The notes under the pieces are model-generated. The model worked only from the letters and a program-made list of their open reading frames with translations, searched no databases and was not told the DNA's origin. This document shows, piece after piece, positions 8,977 through 16,612 of a stretch of DNA of 64,000 nucleotides (positions within the stretch are counted from its first letter, which is position 1; the number at the start of each line of letters is the position of its first letter). The position numbers and the translations under genes are program-made. Source of the DNA: Gammaproteobacteria bacterium (lineage in GTDB: Bacteria > Pseudomonadota > Gammaproteobacteria > JABDBA01). The stretch spans positions 43,351 to 107,350 of the forward strand of contig JABDBA010000005.1 of NCBI GenBank assembly GCA_013288885.1, written 5' to 3'.

Positions 8977-10131
8977 ATGAAATCTATGAGCGACTATTTT
9001 CCTGCTAAATTGGCACTCGGCACCCAATTCTGTAATCGCAAAAAAGAAAAGGAGTTCCTAACTAAAAATGTGGATAAATGTCGGCATACGGTGCTAAATG
9101 CGCCGCGCCGCTATGGGAAGTCGAGTCTGGTGATGAATCTTGTGACTGATCTCAAAGTTCCATTTGCTTCAGTTGATTTATTTCTAGCACATGACGATAA
9201 TGCTGTTACCAAAAGAATATTAGATGGCATCGGTCAAGCTGTTTCCCATATCTTGCCACTTAATCAAAAAATTCTGGTGAAATTACAAGGACTATTCAGT
9301 AAATTTAAAGTATCGTTAAGTGCACATGGTTTCAGCCTCGATTTTACCCTTGCAGCGGGAACACTCGACCCTGTTGATCAAGTGTTCAGTGGGTTACAAG
9401 GCTTATCGCGTTTGGCCAAAGAAGAAAATAAAAAGTTCATCTTCTTTTTAGATGAATTTCAAGATATTCAAACAGCACCGAGTTCAAAGTCAATTCAAGG
9501 CGCAATAAGACACGTTGCGCAAGAAACTGCAAATATTGTCTTTATTTTTTCAGGTAGTAACAGACGATTGTTATTGGAAATGTTTGATGATAAATCTATG
9601 CCACTTTATATGCTGTGTGATATGTTGCCACTTGATCGTATGTCTTCTGATGATTATCGTTCGCATCTGCATAAAATGGCCAAGAAAAAATGGGGCGAGG
9701 ATTTGCCGCCGATGGTGTTTGATAAAATTATTGCATTAACAGAATTACATCCTTATTACGTCAATCTGCTTTGTAATGAACTTTGGAATTTAGATAATTT
9801 GCCGACATATGATGATGTTTTTGCTGCTTGGCAAGTATGTTATGAAACGCATGAAGATAGATTAATTGCGGACCTTGAAAAATTAACCATCAAACAACAA
9901 GATGTTTTAAAAGCTTTGGCGATGCACCCAGCCGTTGAACCAACCGGGCAGAAATTTTTGAGTCATTCAAAAATGGCTGCTTCCAGCGTTACACAAAATA
10001 TTAAATCATTATTAGATAAAGATATGCTTTATAAAGTGAAAAAACTCGATCCCATCTTACCGCAGATTTATTTACACCAAATTAGAGTGTTAGATCCTTT
10101 GTTGGCCTATGCGCTGCGGAAGTACTCGTAA
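8977..10131 (+). CDS. PRRYGKS-type AAA/STAND ATPase
   Basis: This 384-residue P-loop ATPase belongs to the 'archaeal ATPase' (ATPase_2) group, found scattered in bacteria and archaea. The Walker A is APRRYGKSSLV with Lys48. The Walker B is FIFFLDEFQDI at about residues 155-165, followed by a sensor-like IFSGSNRR. The C-terminal third (LEKLTIKQQDVLKALAMHP to KSLLDKDMLYKV) looks like the winged-helix domain that normally follows this ATPase core. ATG 8977 is used; the ATG three codons later is equally possible. It is a lone gene with its own inverted-repeat control region. The cellular role of the family is not settled. Confidence 0.82.
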   Translation: MKSMSDYFPAKLALGTQFCNRKKEKEFLTKNVDKCRHTVLNAPRRYGKSSLVMNLVTDLKVPFASVDLFLAHDDNAVTKRILDGIGQAVSHILPLNQKILVKLQGLFSKFKVSLSAHGFSLDFTLAAGTLDPVDQVFSGLQGLSRLAKEENKKFIFFLDEFQDIQTAPSSKSIQGAIRHVAQETANIVFIFSGSNRRLLLEMFDDKSMPLYMLCDMLPLDRMSSDDYRSHLHKMAKKKWGEDLPPMVFDKIIALTELHPYYVNLLCNELWNLDNLPTYDDVFAAWQVCYETHEDRLIADLEKLTIKQQDVLKALAMHPAVEPTGQKFLSHSKMAASSVTQNIKSLLDKDMLYKVKKLDPILPQIYLHQIRVLDPLLAYALRKYS

Positions 10132-10145
10132 TTAGTGTCTGACTC

Positions 10146-10445
10146 CTATGACCAACTTTGAATAGGATGATATTGCAAAGTAAGTTCCACAAAACCATCG
10201 TAATCAATGAGTTTTATTGCGGGTAAAATGTTGTCAATAATGCCGCGTGCTTCGATGTCTGGTTTTAAAACGAAAAAGGTATATTTCTTTAATGTAGCAG
10301 GGGTGAGATGCTTTAAATTAGTATTAACTAATGCAGCGAGCACCCCATCTTCAATCAAAAGAATAGCATCGCCATCGGCAGCCAAACGCAGGCAATTTGC
10401 TAGAGCATTGGAAGAGGATGGTGATTTGTTGATAATGTGCAGCAT
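10146..10445 (-). CDS. tusB: TusB/DsrH sulfur-relay subunit
   Basis: A 99-residue DsrH-family protein (MLHIINKSPSSSNALANCL, then GDAILLIEDGVLAAL) that forms the TusBCD heterohexamer with the two genes upstream. It follows tusC by one base and ends the yccA-tusDCB run, convergent with the ATPase gene. TusBCD accepts sulfur from TusA and delivers it to TusE during tRNA 2-thiouridine synthesis. The identification rests on its position and on the N-terminal HIINKSP and LLIEDGV motifs. Confidence 0.88.
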   Translation of the reverse strand: MLHIINKSPSSSNALANCLRLAADGDAILLIEDGVLAALVNTNLKHLTPATLKKYTFFVLKPDIEARGIIDNILPAIKLIDYDGFVELTLQYHPIQSWS

Positions 10446-10446
10446 G

Positions 10447-10809
10447 TTAAAAATTAAAAATAATATCTTGTTGTTGAATTATATTTGCTAACTCAGCAGA
10501 ATTTTTTACCGCAACGGGTATTAATAAATCTTCTGTCTTTAACCCACTGCTAGCCAAAGATTCTTCCTCAACATACACATTTTGAATTTCATATAGTGGC
10601 AGCGCTTTAAAGGCTAAAGAAAAATTTTTCGCAAGAATATGGTCAGGTGTTTGCCCTTTTTTTATTTGTAGAATCCCATCGTCTATAAATGCCACGCTGA
10701 TTTCTTGGTTAAATGTGCTTGCCATCAGCAGTATATCTAATGCTTCTTGTGCCAGTGCAGTGCCATAAGGTGCTTGACGGTTGATGAATAATATTTTTTT
10801 TTGTTTCAT
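10447..10809 (-). CDS. tusC: TusC/DsrF sulfur-relay subunit
   Basis: A 120-residue DsrE/F-like protein. The N-terminus (KKILFINRQAPYGTALAQEALDILLMAS) and VAFIDDGILQIKKGQ are typical of TusC, the structural subunit of TusBCD. It lies 3 bases after tusD and 1 base before tusB, so the three subunits are translated from one message. Confidence 0.92.
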   Translation of the reverse strand: MKQKKILFINRQAPYGTALAQEALDILLMASTFNQEISVAFIDDGILQIKKGQTPDHILAKNFSLAFKALPLYEIQNVYVEEESLASSGLKTEDLLIPVAVKNSAELANIIQQQDIIFNF

Positions 10810-10812
10810 TTT

Positions 10813-11202
10813 TTATCCAAAAATAATAAACCGTTCGGCATTAATGCTTGCTTCAATCAACTGACCTAAGCCAGAAATTGTAAAACCAGTAGCGAGATTG
10901 GCGGCGGTTTTTTCATAACGTTCTGCTTCAGTAATATCTAACACGCCACGACGTAATGCAGCAGCCACACAAATGATTAATTCAACACCATATTGTTTGG
11001 TAAGTTGTTGCCAATGGGTCACTAGATTGGTTTCATCTTGCGGCGGTGCAATAAAAGCATTGCCGTTTAACGCGCCATCGCCATAGAAGAATACGCGATT
11101 AATGGTATGGCCTTTTTGGAGTGCAGCTTTACAAAAGAGATAAGCAGTGCTTGCACCCTGGTGTGAGAAGGGTGCTGCTTTGACGAAAATGGCGTATTTC
11201 AC
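10813..11202 (-). CDS. tusD: TusD/DsrE sulfurtransferase subunit
   Basis: TusD carries the active cysteine of TusBCD, seen here in ICVAAALRRGVLD. Other family segments are FSHQGASTAYLFCKAAL, RVFFYGDGALNGN and GFTISGLGQLIEAS. I start it at the GTG at 11202 (VKYAIFV), giving 129 residues, close to the E. coli length. The ATG at 11286 would add 28 residues overlapping the yccA 3' end that do not match the family. It lies 13 bases after yccA. Confidence 0.93.
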   Translation of the reverse strand: MKYAIFVKAAPFSHQGASTAYLFCKAALQKGHTINRVFFYGDGALNGNAFIAPPQDETNLVTHWQQLTKQYGVELIICVAAALRRGVLDITEAERYEKTAANLATGFTISGLGQLIEASINAERFIIFG

Positions 11203-11215
11203 AAAATCTACCGAA

Positions 11216-11890
11216 TTACTCTCTATTCCCACCAAAAATCCCAAGCAACTGCAACAAGCTGATAAAGATATTGAACAGTGAGACATACAACGTAACAGTA
11301 GCCATAATATAATTACGTTCGCCGCCGCTAATAATTGAACTGGTTTGCATCAAAATCACGCCGGAAGAAAGCAACACAAATGCCGCTGATACAAAAATCA
11401 TTAAACCGCTGATATGGAAGAACAGATTGCCCAGGCCTGCTAAAAAGGCCACGATCATACCCGCCATAATAAACCCACCCATAAAGCTAAAGTCTTTACG
11501 GCTGACTAAGGCATAACCCGAAAGTGCGAAGAAAATGAGACCAGTAGCGCCGAGCGACATCATCACCAATTGGCTACCGTTGGTGAAGCTATGCACATAG
11601 AAGCTAATGATAGGCCCTAAGGTATAGCCCATGAAGCCGGTCAGGGCGAATACAGCTGCAATGCCCCAAACGCTTTCGCGCAAGCGGCTGGTGACGAACA
11701 ATAAACCAAAATAGCCAATTAGGGTAATGAAGGGGTTCAGCGGGCGTGCACCACTCACCATCGCTAAGCCCGCAGTAATAGCGCTAAATGCCAGTGTAAG
11801 CCCTAGTAGAATATAGGTATTACGCAATACCGCATTAGTGGCTAATGCAGATTCAGTTTGACGTGTGATGACGATATTGTCATTTTGCAT
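11216..11890 (-). CDS. yccA: Bax inhibitor-1 family membrane protein YccA
   Basis: A 224-residue inner-membrane protein with seven hydrophobic segments, from the BI-1/YccA (TMBIM) family. In E. coli YccA is a substrate and modulator of the FtsH protease. ATG 11890 is chosen because GAGGAG lies 8-12 bases upstream; an upstream in-frame start would add 11 residues without a better site. Family segments include NAVLRNTYILLGLTL near the N-terminus and GYALVSRKDFSFMGGF in the centre. It heads the tusDCB genes; in E. coli yccA likewise neighbours tusE, so the association with sulfur relay is conserved even though the operon is rearranged. Confidence 0.92.
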   Translation of the reverse strand: MQNDNIVITRQTESALATNAVLRNTYILLGLTLAFSAITAGLAMVSGARPLNPFITLIGYFGLLFVTSRLRESVWGIAAVFALTGFMGYTLGPIISFYVHSFTNGSQLVMMSLGATGLIFFALSGYALVSRKDFSFMGGFIMAGMIVAFLAGLGNLFFHISGLMIFVSAAFVLLSSGVILMQTSSIISGGERNYIMATVTLYVSLFNIFISLLQLLGIFGGNRE

Positions 11891-12011
11891 GGTTAGGTTT
11901 CTCCTCAGTTGAACTTGCCCCAATTATACCATATTGGGATAGAAAAGTAATATTTTAGACGCTATTTTTCAGTGTTTTACTCATAAGTTATTTCTATGGA
12001 TGAACATTGAT

Positions 12012-12040
12012 TTGTAGTCCTCTTGAGACTACAATATGAA
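12012..12040 (+). promoter_or_regulatory. Promoter with palindromic operator for dinJ-yafQ
   Basis: TTGTAGTC (12012-12019) and GACTACAA (12027-12034) form an inverted repeat. A -35-like TTGTAG (12012-12017) and a -10-like TATGAA (12035-12040) are 17 bases apart, so the palindrome fills the spacer. This is the expected arrangement for autorepression by an antitoxin or toxin-antitoxin complex. Confidence 0.6.
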
Positions 12041-12069
12041 TAAATGTTAAATTAATTGAGGGGTTCGTC

Positions 12070-12336
12070 ATGCATACAGTTAACACTTACGTTCGCGCCC
12101 GTATTGATACCGCTACTAAAGAACGAGCTACTGCTGCGTTAGAAGCAATGGGCTTATCTGTTTCAGATGCTATTCGCTTGCTTATGTTTCGAGTGGCTGA
12201 TGAGCATCGCCTTCCTTTTGAAATAAAAGCTCCTAATTCACATACTCAGAAAGCTATTATCGAGCTTGAATCAGGCAAAGGAAAGCGGTTTAGGAACGTC
12301 AAAGCTCTGATGGAAGATTTAAATGAGGATGATTGA
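12070..12336 (+). CDS. dinJ: RelB/DinJ-family antitoxin
   Basis: An 88-residue antitoxin. The N-terminal ribbon-helix-helix (TYVRARIDTATKERATAALEAMGLSVSDAIRLLM) is characteristic of RelB/DinJ proteins, which bind their own operator as dimers. The C-terminal part wraps and inhibits the toxin. It overlaps the toxin gene by 14 bases, and a palindromic promoter lies upstream. Confidence 0.93.
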   Translation: MHTVNTYVRARIDTATKERATAALEAMGLSVSDAIRLLMFRVADEHRLPFEIKAPNSHTQKAIIELESGKGKRFRNVKALMEDLNEDD

Positions 12337-12604
12337 TCGCTCGACAGCATTTAAACGGGATTATAAACGGATAAAGGCAACACCTCGTTACAAAGATATA
12401 GATTCGTTGCTTTCTGATATTTTGGAACTTTTATTAGCGGATAAAGCGTTGCCAGAAAAAAATTGCGACCATACATTAAGCGGCGAGTGGAATGGGTATC
12501 GTGAATGTCATGTTAAGCCCAATCTTTTATTAATTTATAAAAAACCAGACCACCATACATTGCGACTTGCGCGGCTTGGGTCACACAGTGAGTTATTTGA
12601 TTAA
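12323..12604 (+). CDS. yafQ: YafQ-family mRNA interferase toxin, altered active-site region
   Basis: A 93-residue RelE-superfamily toxin. YafQ cleaves mRNA in the ribosome. Family landmarks are RDYKRIK near the N-terminus, the first His in DHTLSGEWNGYRECHV, LLIYK, and the C-terminal His and Phe in LGSHSELF. The usual PDW triplet after the second His is PNL here, so the catalytic Asp of E. coli YafQ (Asp67) is replaced by Asn and the following Trp by Leu. Trp-to-Leu occurs in relatives, but Asp-to-Asn is unusual and could weaken cleavage. The start overlaps the antitoxin gene. Confidence 0.9.
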   Translation: MRMIDRSTAFKRDYKRIKATPRYKDIDSLLSDILELLLADKALPEKNCDHTLSGEWNGYRECHVKPNLLLIYKKPDHHTLRLARLGSHSELFD

Positions 12605-12809
12605 GTTTAATTAATTAAGTAATTTTTTAAACATTTGGGTTTTTTATCACTATGCACTTTTATTCAAGATGAGAACAACCAACGGATTATTGATTAATGG
12701 ATTTATAGCCTCATGTCGAATCATCGCTGCGCTCTTTGAGCTGGCCCGCATTTTTTATAGATTTTTGTGCTGACAGGGATGATGCAGAAGCCTAAAATTC
12801 AGAGTTAAC

Positions 12810-13202
12810 TCAGGATATCTTGCTTTTAATTTGGTCAAGCAAGTATGCCATTAGTTTAGCATATTCTGGCAAACGAGAAAAAATTTGCTGGGCGAGTGTT
12901 TCGTCATAGGTATGCACTGTTAAATTGCGCATATCGATCATTTCAAGGGCTAAGCTGGTTTCAGGCTCATTTAAAAGACCCACCTGGAAAGCAGCTCGAA
13001 AAACGCCTTTAGGAGAGTTGATATCAAGCCCTTCTTTTGTTCGAAGATAAATTTGCAATAATTTCCATGTCGCTTCAGTGGTAAATTTAAAGCGCTGTAT
13101 AGCCGCATCCCTGCTAATTTTATTTGCAGGCATTTGTAATACTTCGTGAAAAGCAGCCTGGGCTTTTTCAGCGGTTTCAAAATATTGTTTTTGTCTTTCC
13201 AT
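12810..13202 (-). CDS. HepT/HI0074-like nucleotidyltransferase-partner protein
   Basis: A 130-residue helical protein of the HI0074 (HEPN/HepT-like) family. These proteins normally pair with a minimal nucleotidyltransferase (MNT) encoded next door, as substrate-binding partner or as HEPN toxin with MNT antitoxin. Signature segments are RFKFTTEATWKLLQIYL and DMRNLTVHTYDE, the latter resembling the RX4-6H motif of HEPN domains. I start at ATG 13202, because the longer frame runs back through murI. The gene follows murI by 4 bases. No MNT gene is visible nearby, so it appears orphaned. The 205 bases between it and yafQ show nothing recognisable. Confidence 0.82.
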   Translation of the reverse strand: MERQKQYFETAEKAQAAFHEVLQMPANKISRDAAIQRFKFTTEATWKLLQIYLRTKEGLDINSPKGVFRAAFQVGLLNEPETSLALEMIDMRNLTVHTYDETLAQQIFSRLPEYAKLMAYLLDQIKSKIS

Positions 13203-13206
13203 AATA

Positions 13207-14013
13207 TTACAAATGATACAACACCAACTGCACCGCCTCGCCAAAGAATATTTTAGTGGCGGCGGCAGAGGCTTCGGTGAAGTCAGAGACATAAAAACGG
13301 CGTTGTGATGCGCCGTTTTTGTTTTTTAGATTGTGGTATTCCAGCAGGCCTTTTAAAGCCAGCGCAACGATTTCGGATGAGTCGAGTACATTCACTTTAT
13401 TCTGATAAAAATCTTCGACGTGATGTTTAATCAATGGATAATGTGTGCAGCCGAGCACTAATGCTTCAATGTTTTTTAAATCCGGGTGGGCGAGATAATC
13501 GTGTAAAGCATTGGCAGTAATTTCTTTATCGGCAAAACCTTCTTCAATCAAGGGTACTAACAGCGGGGTGGCGAGCGCATTGATGCGAATACCCACATCC
13601 AGCGCATCTAATTTCTTTTTATAAATATTAGAATGCACGGTTTGTTTAGTGCCAATTAACCCGATCGATTTTTTGACATAATGCTCGCGCAAATGATCGA
13701 CCATCGGGTCGATGACATTGACCACTAATGCTTTATTGCCCACATATTCTCTGACTAATTCATACGCGGCGGCAGAAGCAGTATTACAAGCGATTAAAAT
13801 AACTTTGCAATTTTGCTGTAGCAACATGTTACAAATTTGGATGCAATAAGCTTGGATAGCAGCGGTCGATTTATCGCCCCAAGGCGCGCGGGCAGTATCA
13901 CCAAAATAGAGGATATTTTCTTGTGGCAGCACTTGAGTGACAGCACGGGCGACGGTCAGGCCGCCGATGCCACTGTCAAAGATGCCAATAGGGTTGTTGG
14001 AGTAGTTAAGCAT
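13207..14013 (-). CDS. murI: Glutamate racemase
   Basis: MurI interconverts L- and D-glutamate for peptidoglycan precursors, without a cofactor. The 268-residue protein has the N-terminal IGIFDSGIGGLTVARA signature, YFGDTARAPWG, and the two catalytic cysteines in ACNTASA and LGCTHYP. Length and motifs are complete. It is divergent from the PmrA-box gene at 14180, and its 3' end is followed at 4 bases by the HepT-like gene. Confidence 0.97.
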   Translation of the reverse strand: MLNYSNNPIGIFDSGIGGLTVARAVTQVLPQENILYFGDTARAPWGDKSTAAIQAYCIQICNMLLQQNCKVILIACNTASAAAYELVREYVGNKALVVNVIDPMVDHLREHYVKKSIGLIGTKQTVHSNIYKKKLDALDVGIRINALATPLLVPLIEEGFADKEITANALHDYLAHPDLKNIEALVLGCTHYPLIKHHVEDFYQNKVNVLDSSEIVALALKGLLEYHNLKNKNGASQRRFYVSDFTEASAAATKIFFGEAVQLVLYHL

Positions 14014-14110
14014 AGTTTGTCATATTGGGTGTATTTGGCGCTTATTCTAGCGTGTATATGCCCGAATTGCACATGTTTTTTGTTAAAAATAATTATGATT
14101 TGGTGGTGCT

Positions 14111-14143
14111 CTTAAGGTTCTGTTAAGGTTGGTTGATTATACT
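14111..14143 (+). promoter_or_regulatory. PmrA-type box and -10 element
   Basis: CTTAAG-GTTCT-GTTAAG (14111-14127) fits the PmrA consensus YTTAAK-N5-YTTAAK at 11 of 12 defined positions; both half-sites continue as TTAAGGTT. After exactly 10 bases comes TATACT (14138-14143), and the ATG at 14180 is 37 bases further on. The geometry is the same as at 22852 and 34379. Confidence 0.72.
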
Positions 14144-14179
14144 AGTATTAGATGGTTAATCATACTTAGGAATAAAACA

Positions 14180-14767
14180 ATGACTTTTTTTCGGAATGAT
14201 CCAGAAGTAGGGAAAATAGTTAGTCTATTAAAAGAGTGGTTAGAAAGCCATGGTTTGGGCGCGTTTGCTGTTGATATCGCCATAGGTTTGCGCCGTCGTG
14301 CAGAATTTGCCCATTACAATAATATTCCATTTGACCATGTGGCTGAAAAGCGCGCATGGTTATTGAGCCAAGCTTGTATGTTAGCCGATAAAATTTTTTC
14401 TAATAATCCTGCCAACCGAGATTTGCTCAGGCAATCTTATATCGATGGTATTAAGAATATTGGTGTAGATTTAATGAGCACACATTGTGGTGCTTGGGAT
14501 GAAAATATAAAAAATAGGGTTTTAAATCATATTCAAAATAAAGTAGGGCAGGATTTGACGAATCGTCGATTTACTGCTTTTGAAGAACGTCAGCAACTCC
14601 TTTGGGTAGGTGAACAAATCTATAAAGCTGCTGCGTCTTTGGTCGATCCGCAAGGGCAAACCAAAGATGCGCGTGCAGATAATTTGCGGCCAGAGCAGGA
14701 GTGTTTAGTTAAATTGGAAACAGCCTTAAGTGCGGCACGATCGAATTTGCCTGTACCAAGCCGTTAG
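14180..14767 (+). CDS. Unrecognised helical protein with PmrA-box promoter, putative effector
   Basis: A 195-residue, mainly alpha-helical soluble protein with no signal peptide, membrane span or recognised domain. I start at ATG 14180, preceded by TTAGGA; the upstream frame from 14129 runs through the promoter. The basic stretch IGLRRRAEFAHY lies near residue 35, and there is a charged C-terminal region (RPEQECLVKLETAL). It is a single-gene unit divergent from murI and convergent with a membrane-protein gene. Its PmrA-type promoter suggests co-regulation with the genes at 22926 and 34454, and possibly secretion by a Dot/Icm-type system. That function is inferred from the promoter alone. Confidence 0.72.
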   Translation: MTFFRNDPEVGKIVSLLKEWLESHGLGAFAVDIAIGLRRRAEFAHYNNIPFDHVAEKRAWLLSQACMLADKIFSNNPANRDLLRQSYIDGIKNIGVDLMSTHCGAWDENIKNRVLNHIQNKVGQDLTNRRFTAFEERQQLLWVGEQIYKAAASLVDPQGQTKDARADNLRPEQECLVKLETALSAARSNLPVPSR

Positions 14768-14774
14768 CCTAATT

Positions 14775-15302
14775 TTACATCTTCTCCGGCACGACCTTCG
14801 CAATCACTAAGCCTGCTAATAACCAAGAAATTAATATATCGGCAATAGAAACCAGCGTGAAGCCTGTTGAAAAATGGAACCACGTCCAATACGGAACATT
14901 GCTAGCGATGCTGGTTGTTATTGCGAAAACAAAAACAAAACCGACACGTCCCCAGTAATTCAGGCGGGCGGTTTTCATTAACATCCAAGTGACTAGAAAA
15001 GCAGTAACAATTTGGCAAACCAATTCAATCAGCATCGCTTCTGGCATTGAGGTCATGCCTTCTTGATGCACAGCTGCGAAAACCATCGGGCCTGAGGATT
15101 GTTGGTTAGCATTTGCTTGCAGGGGCATCATGTAAATACCGGATTGCGGTGCGTTTTCTTTCATCACTTGTGCCACGGTGGTTTCACTGGTAAAGCTATG
15201 TAGGGTCGCCATGTGCCATGGTATTAGCATCCATGAGATGGCCATCCAGATAAAAATAACAATCCCACCCAATAGGCCGCCCTTGATTAGCGTTTTTGAC
15301 AT
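14775..15302 (-). CDS. Small four-span membrane protein of unknown function
   Basis: A 175-residue integral membrane protein starting at ATG 15302, preceded by CGGAGA. The longer frame to 15506 runs antisense through the neighbouring esterase gene and is not used. Hydrophobic segments lie near residues 7-27 (GGLLGGIVIFIWMAISWMLI), 98-120, 126-145 and 153-170. A periplasmic-looking loop of about 60 residues follows the first span (HSFTSETTVAQVMKENAPQ). I do not recognise a function. It is divergent from the alpha/beta hydrolase with a 73-base gap. Confidence 0.75.
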   Translation of the reverse strand: MSKTLIKGGLLGGIVIFIWMAISWMLIPWHMATLHSFTSETTVAQVMKENAPQSGIYMMPLQANANQQSSGPMVFAAVHQEGMTSMPEAMLIELVCQIVTAFLVTWMLMKTARLNYWGRVGFVFVFAITTSIASNVPYWTWFHFSTGFTLVSIADILISWLLAGLVIAKVVPEKM

Positions 15303-15375
15303 AATAATGTTCTCCGTGTAGGTTGATGGAAAAAAATAACTACCTCTTTCCAAAGTTATCAACCCGAGGGCTCTG

Positions 15376-16101
15376 ATGTCAACATCTCCATTCTTTATTA
15401 TTATCCACGGCGCGTGGCAGTCGAGCACTGGTTGGGCAGTGGTTGCTGATTTATTGAAAGCAAAAGGCCATGCCGTTGCGTTAATCGATTTGCCAGGCCA
15501 TGGCAAAAATACTGAATATGATTTTGCAACATTGACATTAACCAGTTATGTTGAGTATGTGTGTTCGGTAATTAATGCGATAAAAGAAGATCATCATCGA
15601 GTTATATTGGTTGGGCATAGCATGGCGGGCATGGTGATCAGCCAAGTAGCAGAGCAAATAAAGGTCGATCATTTAATTTATGTGGCTGCATTTTTGCCTG
15701 TCGATGGCGAATGTATGATGGATATTCTTGAACATTCTAAAATTGCAGGGCTAAGCAATAATTTAGTCGTGAATCAAGAAAAAAGATCGATATCTTTGAT
15801 TAAAGAAGGGCTTGATAAAATATTTTACAATGATTGTGATCCCGTCACGGTTGCAAAGGCGTTAGCGGATTTACAACCAGAGCCGTTGATGATTTTTCAG
15901 GGCAAAGTAAATTTAACGCAAACAAAAATGGCGGTAACGCCCAAAACTTATATTGAATGCACCGAAGATAATTCGGTGAGTATTGATCTGCAAAGATTTA
16001 TGCAGAGTAGATGGCCTTGTCTAGTGGTTTCCTTGGGGGCAGGCCATGCCCCCTATTATTCCTTACCTGAACGTATTGCTGAAATACTTGTAGTACATTG
16101 A
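15376..16101 (+). CDS. Alpha/beta-hydrolase, esterase-like
   Basis: A 241-residue cytosolic alpha/beta-hydrolase. The oxyanion segment is IIIHGAWQSSTGW, the nucleophile elbow is VGHSMAGMV (Ser near residue 82), and the C-terminal catalytic His lies in GAGHAPYYSLPE. The sequence style (HGAWQS, LPGHG, DHLIYVAAFLP) is that of the EstC / plant methylesterase-like subgroup. The substrate cannot be predicted. The gene stands alone between a divergent membrane protein and the pga operon. Confidence 0.85.
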   Translation: MSTSPFFIIIHGAWQSSTGWAVVADLLKAKGHAVALIDLPGHGKNTEYDFATLTLTSYVEYVCSVINAIKEDHHRVILVGHSMAGMVISQVAEQIKVDHLIYVAAFLPVDGECMMDILEHSKIAGLSNNLVVNQEKRSISLIKEGLDKIFYNDCDPVTVAKALADLQPEPLMIFQGKVNLTQTKMAVTPKTYIECTEDNSVSIDLQRFMQSRWPCLVVSLGAGHAPYYSLPERIAEILVVH

Positions 16102-16183
16102 CCTTTTACCCTTAAAATTATTGAAGTTTATCAATAACTAGAATATAGTAGTTTAGACACCAGCACAGGGATTATTTAGCAAC

Positions 16184-16612
16184 ATGGAAAAGTACCTCAA
16201 AAATCACCAAATATTAGTTACCACATGGGCTACGATTAGACATCTTATCTTATTGCTCGTGGGGTGGATCGGTTACGGCATTGTCATCTGGTTTGTCTGC
16301 GACAAAGCTCTGCAAGACTCCCACATTCGCGATTTACTCACCGAATTATTATCACTGACTATTTGGGCTACTTGGTTTATAGCCATGGCAACACTGCTAT
16401 GGAAAAAGTACGTGACCCATTTAAAAGAGACTTGGCCACCTTTAGCCACACGCGCCGAACTGGAATATCCGCAAGCGCTGATGAAAAATATAGCTGCGGA
16501 AGAAGCTGAACTATTAAAGAATAGTCGTTGGGTCGTCATTGAAACAGTCGCCAATAAAAAAATATTTTTGGCAAAACCCAGCAAAAAATACCAAGAACAA
16601 GAGCGCATCTAA
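16184..16612 (+). CDS. pgaD: PgaD-like subunit of exopolysaccharide synthase
   Basis: A 142-residue inner-membrane protein with two spans at about residues 18-40 and 54-74 and a cytosolic C-terminal helix, the layout of PgaD. In E. coli PgaD partners the glycosyltransferase PgaC and is needed, together with c-di-GMP, for poly-N-acetylglucosamine synthesis. Its stop codon is immediately followed by the ATG of the PgaC-like gene. The identification rests on topology, the WKKY segment after the second span, and position; sequence similarity by eye is modest. Confidence 0.72.
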   Translation: MEKYLKNHQILVTTWATIRHLILLLVGWIGYGIVIWFVCDKALQDSHIRDLLTELLSLTIWATWFIAMATLLWKKYVTHLKETWPPLATRAELEYPQALMKNIAAEEAELLKNSRWVVIETVANKKIFLAKPSKKYQEQERI

